From Fasciolopsis buskii (lineage: Eukaryota; Platyhelminthes; Trematoda; Plagiorchiida; Fasciolidae): a stretch of DNA of 64,000 nt. The translations under genes and the position numbers were made by a program. Position 1 is the first letter of the stretch. The number at the start of each line of letters is the position of its first letter. The notes under the pieces are model-generated. The model saw only the letters and a list, made by a program, of their open reading frames with translations, was not told the origin of the DNA and made no database searches. This document shows, piece by piece, positions 10,571 through 22,330 of the stretch. The stretch lies in assembly GCA_008360955.1 (NCBI GenBank), contig LUCM01002179.1, positions 21,257 to 85,256 of the forward strand, written 5' to 3'.

Positions 10571-13500
10571 GCACCGGTATTTATGTCGACAGTTTTAGAC
10601 AGCTGCTAGCAGGAGCTTTTCGGACGTCTACGTGTGGAACACAAGCTATGGTCTTCTAATACCGGTGGATGAGTATTTTTCATTTATCTTGGGGGAAGAA
10701 GGAATCTTCATGAATTTTTGCACCTCCGGGTGAAATGTTTTCTGTTCACCGGTATATCCGCGGATGTGGATGTCTAACCAGGGCATGTCTGCAGTTAGCA
10801 TGTTATTCTGCTTGGGCTATGAACTATTGATTGCTGTCAAGGGCTACCTGCTGCGTTTCTGGCGTTTAATTTGAAGTTTTAGAAAACCGATTTATAAGCA
10901 CTTGACGAATGCTCAAGAGCTGTTGCATGGACATCGTCTACTGGTTTGCGGAAGTAGGTGGAATACAAGAAAATTTGGTTTGGTGATACCGATAAAGACA
11001 GGAGTTTTTGGAAGGAGAGTATTTTCAGGTATAGAGACTGGTATGGATAACAGGGCTACCGGCTCCATTTGGGCGTCAGTAGTCCAGAAGGATGGCCTAC
11101 CTCCACTGCCTTCTGAATAGAATGTGATGCTTTCCGGCGTTGTCCTTTGGCGAGGTCGTTAGCCTCCTTCGGACTTTTATTTCGAGGAACTTCTTTGCCC
11201 TGAATGTATTTGCCACTTATCGGAGCTCCTTTGAGTAAACTTCGGTTGGATTCTCCGAAGGCGATATGTATATTCGCAGTCAGCACAAACGCCTCCAAAA
11301 CTTCCCGAAACAGTTCCCAAACGTACCCCCAAACGACCCCAAATGGACCTCTTTGAAACAAAAATACTACCGTTTTCGGTCGTTTTCGAATTTGCCCGAA
11401 ATCGGTCCCTGTAGTCGCAAGTAACCCCAGATTGGAACGCCTTAGTCGAATTTCCTAACTAATTTATTCGCCTGCTTGTAATGCCTAAGGCGAATTTAAA
11501 ATCCACCACTTAATTCAAGCTGTAACGTTTCGACGTGCATTTTTAACATTCGCGTTGCACCACGCGCATAACCATTACCTTCAGGAATAATCAAAAATCC
11601 TTGGCATATGTATGCATCTATTATTAAAAATTCAGGAAGTATAATGTACAGTTTAGGAAGATTTCTCCGGTTTCAGCTTATTTTGTTAGTCGATCATTGG
11701 TGAAAAATGTTTCTGCAACTTTTCCATTCTGGAAATGGAAAATGGCACCATTAAGTCACTAGATGGGAGGAGGATGCTTATGGGGCAACACAAACAGATA
11801 GTAGCAAACGTTATATGTGGCCGCAGAAATGAAGCCGCGCAATATATATATATGCATTTCAAATCGACAGATATGTATGTCATCATTGTTTTCACTTCGG
11901 ATATATATCCCATTTTTTAATGATTACTTCAAAAGTAGCTAGCAAGTGACCCACCGCTGTCACGGAAAAATGAACACTAATGCTCCTTGAGTTTCTGAGT
12001 TCGTCTTGAGCGGAGTACCTGCAGTGTTGGACACACTTCCTCAATTTTTCTCACACTGCTTGTGCAGTGGCTCCTGGGTAATCTATATGGCAAGTCTTGG
12101 ACTCACCTATTACCGACGCGCAAACTTTCGTGCCAGACAGAGATTTCTCCATGGGCACCTTTAATACTTAGTTGACCCAAGACGGATGCTGTCATTAAAT
12201 GACGCATGACATCCCGAGTTCCTTCATCGAATGTTCAGAAATTTGGCCTGAAAAATTAATGGAATTTTAACACACGGCCGTAGTGAATGGGGTGCTTTTC
12301 TTTAAGATTAGCGAACTCGGACAAAGTATCCACCCATTCGTTTGACTGTGGCCAGGAATCTATAATGATATGCCGCAAAATTAGCAATTCAGCCTTCATT
12401 TCTAGCAGTTGGTCCTTTACGGAGACCTGCGCTGCTTAAGATCTCTAGATGCCGCATTTGGGAAGCCAAGTTGAATATGCTTGAAGATACCCACAGTTTT
12501 CCTCATCGTGTGCCGTCGCCATCCTAGCAGAGTCTGTGGGTCCACAGATAATTCGGGATGAATTTGCCTAAATCTTTAAGCATGGTTCTGGTTGCACCCA
12601 CTGATAACTGCATCTGCAAAGCCGCTTGATGCACGACAGTAATAATGGACATCTCAGTAACCAGGTCTGTTTACAGCAAAAGTTTGATTCCCAAGTATAA
12701 CTGGCCTTTAACGTCCATACTAATGCTTTGTGATTGGACCAGGGTTTCTGCGTTGGAAGCTAAAATTACATATTGTTACTATATGAACTATCTAATTTAC
12801 GGATGTCCTGTGCTGGATCATTTAATCAAGACTCGACTGCGAGGCTAGTTGAGGTGGCAGTTCGATCCTCTATTTCCTTGTCACTACAATCAATTAGTGA
12901 CACACAAAACTGTTATAAAAGTAAAAGCTCCCCGAGGTATCTGGCGCTTCATTCGCACATACCATGGAAGTTTGCACACTTACATCCACTAAATCTCCGC
13001 AGCTTACGTCTGATTTAGGAGACGTTGTGCTATCGCATATTTATTGTCGGCAACGAAAAGTCTTAGAACCCACCGCACAGATCTCTGATTCATTGTTCAT
13101 AATCTGAGGGCTGTAGTTGTTCTAGCAGGGCGCGAGCAACTCTCAGCGCTTCCTTCCTTCGTTTTTACATCGATATTCTGGAATGCACACAGATGTATAT
13201 ACACGACCTGGGGCTATTCGTACACTCATTCCTCGACGTAATATTCGTAACGGAATCTCTACACAGCGAAACATTACATAGAAACTGATATCATGCACTC
13301 TTGACATGTACACAAGGAAAAAAAAGAAACTGGAAAATGAAATGACAGGGAAATAAATTAGGTAATGATATCCAGGAAACCACCTCAGACATGAATCTAA
13401 CAAGCAAATTTTGCAACTGGGTGTCTAATAAATGTTGTTCCCACATCTAGGTGAGTTCCGTAAACCGAATAATGTCATTCTCAGTGGATAGCATCCATGT

Positions 13501-15980
13501 GATCCACAGTAATATACATTGGAAAACAAGTAAGTTTTACGAATGCGAGAGCGTAATTAAACACTCAGTGATAAAGATAATTTGTAAACATAAACTCAGC
13601 CCGAATCTCACATCTTCGTTCAAATAAATGTTTTGGTTTCAACTGTATTGACTAGGTTGGGGCTAGCTCTGTTTGTCATTTTCTGACCGCAGCTAGAGGG
13701 GCAACGTCTAATTATTCTGTAGCCACAGGGCAAAAGGTCTTCATAGGGGATTTTAAAAGAATTCCGGAATGCGATCCCAAAAATGTCTTCCTTCGGGTTC
13801 TGAAGCCGCGGTCGACAAAGTCTCACAAATCGATGAAATAGAGAAGATTCAAGTCAACAGTCAGAAGCAAGCACAGTATTGTGTAGACTGCAGGGCCGAA
13901 ATAACACCGAGAAGACAATACGCGCACATGCAAATCACTTCACTGAGGTGTCAACTGTTAGAAGCGGTTTGAAAGCGAGGACTCAAAAGGCCGACACGGG
14001 CGGAAAAGCACTGATCTCGTGAGCGATAAAACGATTGCGACCAAGTAAGATTGAGTTCAAGCGTGAAAGCAGGAATCAAGGAAAATGATGCCCGAAAACA
14101 ACCGGTGAGACAATTGAAACTTTTAAGCAGATTTCAATGTCCAAAAGAGAACAGATGAAGTTTTATCACCTTGGGATTCAGAGATCCTGTCAATACTCAA
14201 GTAAGAACATCCGACAGACGATAGGACTAACGTGGCTCAAATTTGAGGTTACTCGGATCATTTTTGCAGGGAATAGTATTCTTCTTTACACACCAAATGA
14301 TTGATAGTTAAATGGATAAACCCCATGATCACCAGACAAGTAACAAGGATTGTAAAACGTTAGAAGAACCGTGCCCTTAAGAAAAAACTTGTGAGGGAAT
14401 GGTAGTTTAATCGGTCTCATTGGTTATCGGTGATGGAACGATGTTGAACCGTGTCGGACAAATCACAATCAATACACAGGCCCGGATATAATGCGATTTC
14501 GTCAGCCAAAATGCGAGTACACACCACAAGACCAGAATGAAACCACTTTATCCTATTGAATACCGGCTGCCAGCAGACACAGCTGAGTGATTAGAACGTG
14601 AGAGTGTGGATATACAAACTGCAAAAGTTACATTGTTATTGGCAATATCCAATCAAGATAAGCAGCCCGGATTTGAAAATGACTTGAAACGAAAAGGTGG
14701 ACTGCGCCAAACGAGATAGACTAATCAAGGAGATATCCTGACAAACGATGAAATAATGGCAGTTGCACGGGCGCAAATATGGCAGCAAATTAACCGTAAA
14801 ATATGCAATGTTTTCACTTAACAAAACGAGATTTGGTACCGGCTGACTTTGGTTATTCTAACTTGCACTAGTGGGGACGGATGATAGAAATCTACAGCTA
14901 GGATTGGCTAATTGGAGAGGAGAATTCGGAACAGTTATTGGATTTTACACAACGCGACTCATTGGTTTTTCTTTCAAGAAGAGTCAGACTGGGAGTGGTG
15001 GGGAATAAATTAGGCGAAAATGTATTCAAGGTTTCCTGGTCCCGACTAACAACAAGAGTGAAATGCAAATCGCGACTTCTGGGAATGGATATCTTTTACG
15101 TACGGCTGGCAGGCTGTATACTGAAGCGTCGTCAAAAGAAGACAATTTCAGGAACAACAAAAGAAGTTGAGAAGAACAATACATAACATGGTATCGACAA
15201 AAAAGAGAGCGAAGCGATCTCCAACTGATAACCAAAGGACTGGAGTGGAAAATAAGGTAGTGTCGTACATCAAATTTCGGACGAATTTGAGCTTTTACAC
15301 TAAAGCTGATGTATATGAATGAAGACCGTCTGGCAAATTATAGAAGACCAGTCTTACTCACGGCAGGAAAACTATGGCAAGGAGGTAGATCAACAAAAGA
15401 TCTAGTAAATGCAGTAGATCTGTCGATCTTGTCAAGATCTTCTCAAGTTCAAAACTGCGTGGTTCAGTGAAGACAATAAAGTTTCAACCAATATCGGAGA
15501 TTTCGCTCATATAAGAAGGCCAACGCTGTTGAATCCCATCATCGACAAAACTAAAGACGGAGTTTCAGATGACAGATGAGAGGCCACTGATAAAGATCAG
15601 AATGTGAGTGAGCAGAGGAACGGAACCTTGAGTAATGTCAGTATTTATGGTCACGTGTCTTCACTGGACTCCAAAGATTCACATGGGGGTTGTCTGGTAG
15701 CTGAGGCTAATTGGCATCCACGGCGCTAAGAAGGTTGGTAAGTCAACCGCAAGCGGCAATGAATGGAAATATCGTGCCAGTAGCAGTTGAAAGTTTTTAA
15801 TACATCGATGGAAACCAAATACGTTTCTCCGCAGTTATCATAAGCTGCAGAGTAGGAATGTGATACCCCGGATAACGACCTGGCGAGATGAAGGAGTCAA
15901 AATCCATGCTGAAGGTCGTTGGGTAACCCTCCAATAAATTGACCTGGATGATCAGTAACAACATTCATCGTAGCTGGCGA
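10571..15980. other. Unassigned, repeat-like region
   Basis: No gene is recognised. Between about 12750 and 12150 the minus strand shows short plausible coding pieces in changing frames, such as QLLEMKAELLILRHIIIDSW and LSVGATRTMLKD, which look like decayed retroelement protein but could not be assigned. From about 13.8 kb onward the plus strand is purine-rich. The longest frames here are unsupported. Confidence 0.3.
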
Positions 15981-15984
15981 AATC

Positions 15985-16205
15985 ATACAGTTAGAGCAAA
16001 AGGATCGGTAATTGTTGGGGTCATGGGAGTCATCGTTCTGGGGATTCAAAAAAAGCAATTTCTTTCCCTGTTCGGTCGAAGCTCCAGATTACAGAATAAC
16101 GTAAAAGAAACGGCGCGGAAAGCTAATTCAAAACTGCGCTTTCTGAGAACGATAAGTGAAATACCATCCTTGCAAGGCGGCTTGATATTGCCTAATACTT
16201 GTTGG
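15985..16205 (+). mobile_element. Possible remnant of a LINE reverse transcriptase C-terminal region
   Basis: The plus frame of 15939-16214 contains LGIQKKQFLSLFGRS followed by NNVKETARKANSKLRFLRT. The pattern LG(V/I)...H/N-x-x-x-x-x-A-x-K-A-N-x-x-L-x-F-(L/I)-(R/K)-R is typical of the region downstream of the palm in CR1/jockey elements. There is no flanking support and the opposite strand is also open over this stretch (16046-16555), so the assignment is weak. Confidence 0.3.
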
Positions 16206-17630
16206 TTCTGGTGAATTTTTTCGCTGGTGATAGGCAGACGCAACTGACTAGTGAGAAGTAGTAAAAGTTGGAAAACGGGATACCTCAGCAGAATGTAATG
16301 CGAAGCAAATTTTGAGACGATAGCCACATTCTTCCTATGAGTAGTATAACAGAATCGTCGAAGTTGCAAATAGAGACAGAAAGTAAACAAGGCAGAAGTC
16401 ATGGGTAAACGCCACAAAAGGAGGAGATAAAAATGGACAGTTGCCTCTGAATCACCCGTTTTTGGCATGAACAGAACGATCAGGAAATTGGGCAAGATGT
16501 CGTATCTACTGTCGTAGGGCAGAGTTCTTTGGTCACACCCGACAATCAAACTCATAGTAGAATCATTCGTTGAAAAGCAGTATACTTAAGTTGGAGAAAA
16601 TTGTTATGAATAGGCATATTCCACAGAGCATAATTAGAAAAGGGATGAAAATTTCCGATGATAAACAACCTTCTTCTCAGGAGTAGGAAGACAGAAAATC
16701 AAAAATATCTAAATTAGCTAGGTCGCAGTGCTGAAAGTTTTGTTTCGAGCTGCATTGAGGAGGACGAAGAAAGTAAGAAAGGAGATGAGATAGCGACCAG
16801 ATAAAAAGCACTGCCAAAATAGGAAGATGAAATGGAAGTGTGAACAAAGCGAAGGGCACAATCGTCAGCCCGATTGAGAATGTGGACGGGGACGTCAACA
16901 AGTTAACTCAGGCTGTTTAATAAAATGATGGTTTCGGCTTACCGTTCCAAAACGGGTATGCCTGGAGATGGCAAAAGCTAATCGGTGTTATGGAAATTAA
17001 AATCACCAATCTGATAACTGGATTCAAATGCAAACAGATTTTGAAAGTCCGGAGATAAAAAATGAAAATGAAAGAAATGACGAAATGTGAGAAACGATAG
17101 ACAATGCGGAAATGTTAATTAAGTGTGTTTCAACCACTTTAGTTGGAATTTGTGGCCAGATGAGTATAGTTAAGATTTTCGAGAAAGACATTGACTGACA
17201 GGTGGATGCAAGAACACACAGAATTCGGGGAAAAGGGGATGGAGATAGTATTCGGGATGCTGACAAAGTAGGATCAGGTGTGATTAGTAAGTTACCTGGT
17301 GCTGTTACAAGAGTGGACTGGTTCCAAGTGGAACTTTGCACTTGCTTGCACTGGACAAATATGAACGTTTTATCACGCTTCAAATTCCAAAGCCGTTTCA
17401 CTGCCTTAGTGTGCATTGATGGAAACTGCAGAAAATCTAACCTCACAGGTACTTCGCTTGGAGTTGTTGCTTACTAAATACCAGAGTATCCTAGTGGAAA
17501 AAAATCACGTTGTCAGAGGAATCCTTACGCACAGAATACCGGGGTTAGTCGTCATTTGCTTGAGTGGACGATCGACTACCAAAAAAGAACTGCTTTTTGT
17601 TTCACTAAAAACGGTAACTATTTCAGCATT
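16206..17630. other. Unassigned region
   Basis: Purine-rich plus strand with no recognised gene. The open frames 16046-16555 and 17024-17446 on the minus strand are leucine- and serine-rich low-complexity readings of the complementary pyrimidine-rich strand and carry no motif I can name. Confidence 0.3.
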
Positions 17631-17631
17631 T

Positions 17632-17743
17632 TAGTAGTAGGAGATTGAATGTTTTCATGAAATAACTTACTATGTGATATCATCGATCAACTGACCATAA
17701 AGAAACCATGGAAGCTCTGAACGGTTTGTTGAACTTCACCACA
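17632..17743 (-). mobile_element. SINE fragment with internal deletion, inverted relative to the copy at 17920
   Basis: Read on the minus strand, 17743-17714 is the 5' extension of the SINE and 17713-17632 is its 3' tail (TTCCATGGTTTCTTTATGG and onward). Compared with the full copy at 17920-18140, the 133 bp holding the tRNA-like head and the hammerhead are missing: the join corresponds to bases 17949 and 18083 of that copy. Confidence 0.75.
17714..17743 (+). repeat. Left arm of an exact 30-bp inverted repeat
   Basis: Identical at 30 of 30 positions to the reverse complement of 17920-17949. The arm is the 5' extension of the SINE family, also visible in diverged form at about 28714-28740. 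Confidence 0.95.
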
Positions 17744-17919
17744 TGAACACATTCAATTTCCTATTACTAACATGTACCAAGTAATCAAGCTCTGTAGGTC
17801 ATATCCAAAGCATTCGTCGTACTTAGGCTACCTGCAGAGAAGTCATCTATCAGTGGGGGTCGATCGCTGTTAGCTAGCGGACAGTAACCGTGCAAACCAG
17901 TGACGGATAGGTACAACAT

Positions 17920-17949
17920 TGTGGTGAAGTTCAACAAACCGTTCAGAGC
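17920..17949 (-). repeat. Right arm of the exact 30-bp inverted repeat
   Basis: Pairs with 17714-17743 across a 176-bp spacer that shows no gene or recognised repeat. Confidence 0.95.
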
Positions 17950-18037
17950 CTGCCCGGTAGCGTAATGGCTAAGGCGTTCGACTCAGAATCGTTCGTCCTT
18001 GTTCGGGTTCGCGTCCCAGCTCGGGCGCGGTCCATAT

Positions 18038-18082
18038 GCACTGCTGATGACTCCTAACAAGGATGAAACAGCTGTACAGTGC
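18038..18082 (+). ncRNA. Type I hammerhead ribozyme in SINE copy A
   Basis: Stem I is GCACTG (18038-18043) with CAGTGC (18077-18082), perfectly complementary. The core CTGATGA is 18044-18050. Stem II is TCCT/AGGA (18052-18055 with 18060-18063) closed by AACA. GAAA is 18065-18068. Stem III is short, ACA with TGT around the two bases GC. The predicted cleavage site is after GTA, between 18076 and 18077. All conserved core bases (C3 U4 G5 A6 G8 A9, G12 A13 A14) are present. Weak point: the first pair of stem II (C18051 with T18064) does not form, so activity may be reduced. Confidence 0.78.
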
Positions 18083-18140
18083 TTCCATGGTTTCTTTATG
18101 GTGAGTTGAGCGATGGTATCACATGGTGAATTATTTCAGC

Positions 18141-18695
18141 ATTATCTGCAAAATTATAACAAAACGCCTGGCAGAAGTGGTTCACAGTTTGTACCGCAAA
18201 TATGTCGAATATTCCTGCGCAAAGGAAGATAGAAATTCTGCATTTTACTAGGCTGATGTGTACAGTGGAGTGGCCTACAGTAGTGCCTCGAAGATTACTC
18301 TTCAAGCTTTTGCGCGGTCGGATCACATGATCATATCGTGCAGTGAAAGTTAATGGTTTACTTTTACATGATCCATGCATGGGAATTTCGAATCTAATAA
18401 AACCTTCGTTGGTATGCCGACCGGATCACGGAACTCAGCTGATTTGTTATGCACATGCGCATACTGAAGTTGTACTTGTCGCCATAAACTGCAGCTTTCC
18501 TCCACATATTAGTGAGAGTCCATTTTATTTCCTTTGTGCTGTTCACTTGTAGACCATATCGACTCATTTGCTGCGTCACCATAGTTCAGGATAACATCAG
18601 GTGATGCAAAACGTGGGCGTTGTGGCATTGACACCATAGTTACTTAATGAACTCCTCGTTCTTTGTTTCACCTTTAGTTTGGTAGTTCGCTAAAC
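18141..18695. other. Unassigned region
   Basis: No gene, repeat or RNA recognised between the SINE and the tRNA-like element. Confidence 0.3.
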
Positions 18696-18702
18696 TAGAA
18701 TA

Positions 18703-18782
18703 GCCGACGGTGGCCAAGCGGATGAGGTCGTGGCGTTTGGACGTGAAGGTCGCCAGTTCGTATCGTCCCGCCGCCGGTCGAC
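18703..18782 (+). mobile_element. tRNA-like element, probable head of a second SINE or a tRNA pseudogene
   Basis: Box A TGGCCAAGCGG fits the Pol III consensus exactly, a box B-like GTTCGTATC follows about 40 bp later, and the ends CCGACGG and CCGCCGG can pair with one mismatch like an acceptor stem. The arrangement resembles a tRNA-Leu or tRNA-Ser type molecule, but the anticodon arm is not convincing. About 100 bp of further sequence (CACCTGGCAGC and onward) may be its SINE body. Confidence 0.5.
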
Positions 18783-18789
18783 TTCCCCA

Positions 18790-21700
18790 CCTGGCAGCTT
18801 TCTGTTGGCTGTGGCTCCCTTCCTGAAGAATGATGTATGTTGCTATTTCATTAGCAAAGAATGTAAGAGATGAAAGAAAAATTAGATGAGAAGAATTACA
18901 TCCAAGTTGCTTCGACTATTTGTATATTGTTTTATCCTTTAAGCAACCATGACCACAAAACAAATGCATCTGTCCCATGGACCCTAAGTCCCTCCAAATG
19001 TCCCTTTATTGAATTTATACCAGTTTTTCTGATCTTGGGATTTGCGGACAGAGTATACTCCCAAACCTGTTTTGGAATACAGATGGCGTTGAGTAAGTGC
19101 CACCGCATCTGAAAGTAGGCGACTTCTACGTGGTCTGCTAACTCACCCATCCGTGTGATCACCAAAGTAATTATAGAGAAAAAAGGGAATAATAATGAAT
19201 TGCAAAGTCGACGAACCCTAAGTCGGTAGCCCGAAATGCTACTGAGGGCCGTAATGGCACCCTTGACTCTTCGTGACAAACAGGTTATTGGTTGACCGAA
19301 GAATGGTGCTGGTATTTCATTAAAAGTCATTGTATGAGCGCTTTTCAACTTTTGGGAGACTGGTAATTCGGACGTCATTTTGCTCTCAAATAGAAACTTC
19401 CTGTGATTTGCCCAGCCGCCGCTAGGCGATGTCGTACTATCCAAAATTATTTTTCAACTGTTCACTGTTTGACATAGCGTCACAAGCCGAGTTTTGCTGC
19501 TTCGCAAAGCTGTCCACAGTAAATGTGCTTACACCCTTTACAGTGGTCAATACGAAATTCTTATTGAAAGTTCCTCAGAGGACCAGCCATACATATACTC
19601 TTCCGTCCCGGCATTTTAAGACAGACCGCTATTCATCCATCCATATGCGTACTACATCCTCATTAAAATGTCATAGCCCATCCAGTTTGTGCTGGCAGGG
19701 TAAGCTCATGGACTGTAAAATTTGACTGATTTTATGACAAGTGCCACGCACGAGCTGATTTCATCAAACAGTGTCCAAATATCATTTTATAATTCCTCAT
19801 TTTAGCTCGTAGTTTTTGTGATACATCTTCAAATGGAATGATACAGTCTACAGATGTCAACCGATTTGCTGGAACCTTTACTTCACTCCTGGAATTCACC
19901 GAAGCCTACCCTACTGATTAATCGTATGTCTGTGATTACTGAAACTCTAGGATGAACGTGAAACGTGAGTTCTAGACAAACATGCTTGCTCTACACGCGC
20001 GTAAGGCAATGCAAAAGCGCAGCGAGTATGAAAGAATGCTTTCATGTTCGCACAGACATCCAAGAATGGAAATAACACGTCTGCAGTTGTTGCAATTCCC
20101 TTGGTCACTTTCAGGTCTGAAGTGGTTTTAATTTTTTTGCTTATGGAAAATAACAAGAAATACAAGCTGATGTCTGGGGACGGGTAATAGTGGTTAGTTC
20201 CTACCTGAGATGCACGTGATGATTCGGAGGGGTTTAGGACAAAAAGGGTAAGCCAGGACATAATGAACCATGTCCAAAAGCAAAACAGAATTTAAAATGA
20301 AGGAGTTGGTCAAACACTAGACCCAAAATAAGTATCTATCAAGAAAGGCCAAAACGAGTCTGAGGTCGGCAAAAAGGAGAAAAAACAAAAGAACAAACCG
20401 ACCTCCATAACCAAGGCAACAAGTTCATAAAAATTCAATGTGAAATATCATGGCTCGAAAATAATCTCCCACAGACAGATGGGATCAATAATACAAGAGT
20501 ATCACACACACACACAATCCATGTGCACGCAATTCACGGAATTTCCAGAATGCTTGGTCTGCATTCAAGTGACGGGAGAGCGTGGTAATGTGTGATTGAG
20601 TTTCGCTAGCAGAGAAATGAGTGTTAAATAAGATAGACTTGAAAATGAGCATTTCGTCTAGATTGAACAGAGGCAACAAGTCGTTTACATGACACCCACG
20701 CTATACAAAGAGCTGGATAATTAAACAAAAACAAAAAAAATGTAAGAAAGGGAAGTTAAAGTAATAACGGAGAGCATATGACATCGGAGTCACACGAATA
20801 AATTAATAGGTATATCTACGTGTATATGTATAAAGCTTGGTACGGTCAAAAGCGAACCGTTGGGCTTTTGTCTGAAGTCGTCGGCCAGAGAAGATCGAAA
20901 AAAAACAGCAAGAGGGAACAAAATACAATGAAAGACAAAAACTGAGACTCAGTTTTAAACAGTCCGATGTGAGCTGTTTTTTTGTAATGACAATCGGTTC
21001 TACGAAGGATTGGATGAACCGTTACTATCCAATAAAGCATTGTTCAAAGGCAAAAGGGTGCAGCTGATCGCTTCATGTGAAGCACCTGAAGGTCAGTACT
21101 CTTCGTTCTGAGAACAATGCGACTACGGGAAACCAAGCGATTTCTATACGTCCATTTGTTATCGTACAGGATGAACTGGACGCACACTCGTCGATTCCGA
21201 TGGATACGATAGCCTGCGTTTGGACCGACCGCAGATATCACAGCCGATAATTCTACTATTCACAATGTGGTTCAATCGAATTTTCTAATGAAAGGCATAT
21301 GATGACCGAAGAACCTGTAGGGGATACAAGAAAGCGACAAATATATAATGGATTGTTTGACTGCTTGTTATGGGCCGATATCAGAAAACTATAAAATAAG
21401 CTTTGAACTCAGAAAATACATGTTAGTGACAATTTGTTCACATTAAAATCAAAACATAAGATCTGCTCGACGAAACCATACGGAAATTCTCAGAAGCTGT
21501 CTGAAATCACTCTTAGAAACTGAAGACTATGGTGGCTGGATAGACAGATATTGATGACAAGAGTCTAGATCTAAGACCTAAAGATTCACATCGATAGAAT
21601 TTTACGCCTGGGGAGGAAATGATATAAACCAGCGGCCATATCTGCTTCCGACAAACCAGAATATTTTACGAGCTCAGTTAGCAATAAGAAATCTGATGAT

Positions 21701-21835
21701 GTGAACCAGCACCTTGGATTCTGCTGACTGTTCAGACCATTTGACGTCCAGGATTTCTACTGAGTCCCTATCCTTTGTGATGCACACAACACCATGTTCG
21801 TTGTTCGCGAATATAATGGGACACGGTTTGCGGTG
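18790..21835. other. Unassigned region
   Basis: The longest frame, minus 18932-19444 (170 codons), has no motif I recognise and no supporting splice structure, so it is not called. A short CA repeat lies at about 20503-20516. No RNA gene seen. Confidence 0.3.
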
Positions 21836-21839
21836 AGGA

Positions 21840-22330
21840 ACGAGCACAACGCAGGCATCGACATGGATGCAGAGGTCTCATGGATCTAACCAGCTCCAAA
21901 GGTCGAACGTGTTATCACCATTGGAAACTCCAAAAAGCTGTTTCATCTCATCCGAGGCACTGGCAAGAAAGTGTTGACAAACATTTGAACGAAACAGCCA
22001 GTTAAGTTGACGGTCAGATCATTACGATCAACAATGCTGTGCGTAGCAGTTAAAGCTGGCTTCCCGTGTTAGTTCATACAGCAACTTTTCCGATAAGTGC
22101 CCATCGTTAATTTTGACTGATCCATCTTCTGGGGGCGGAGATGTACGAAGAAACTTAAGCTCTAGGTCACCACTAAGCGTCGGATCAGACGGTTAATTTT
22201 GCCTCTACATAAAGACAGGTTAACTGCGCTCACCGGGACACTTGAGGTTTCGTTCATCCTGGTCTGGAACCTGGATTAGTCCCATGGTGGACGGTCGAGT
22301 GAAATCCACGGAACGGAATAGTACCTGAGT
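21840..22330 (+). mobile_element. Old RTE-type retrotransposon fragment
   Basis: The clearest segment is GNSKKLFHLIRGTGKK (from about 21923). In schistosome RTE elements a similar GNSRKLFHLI segment lies between the endonuclease and the RT. Downstream readings are broken by stops but keep short matches such as FD.SIFWGRRCTKKLKL, where RTE elements have a P-T-E-x-E-V-x-x-x-L-K-L-L segment. Ends are uncertain. Confidence 0.5.

Larger units (their letters stand above)
17920..18140 (+). mobile_element. tRNA-derived SINE with hammerhead module, copy A
   Basis: The head shows a Pol III box A-like TAGCGTAATGG (about 17958-17968) and a box B-like GGTTCGCGTCC (about 18006-18016) at tRNA-like spacing, followed by a hammerhead module (18038-18082) and a conserved tail (CATGGTTTCTTTATGGTGAG). 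The same order is found, inverted, at 45630-45836 and, decayed, at 28713, 43640 and 48650. Schistosome SINEs such as SM-alpha are known to combine a Pol III promoter with a hammerhead ribozyme. Whether this is SM-alpha itself or a different family cannot be decided without a search. Confidence 0.82.

Noticed and set aside
16046..16555. 169-codon Leu/Ser-rich frame on the minus strand
   Set aside because: Complement of a purine-rich plus strand, low complexity; the plus strand gives the better LINE-like reading over part of it.
18932..19444. 170-codon open frame on the minus strand
   Set aside because: No recognised motif, no convincing splice borders, and composition like surrounding non-coding DNA; length alone is not enough in 64 kb.
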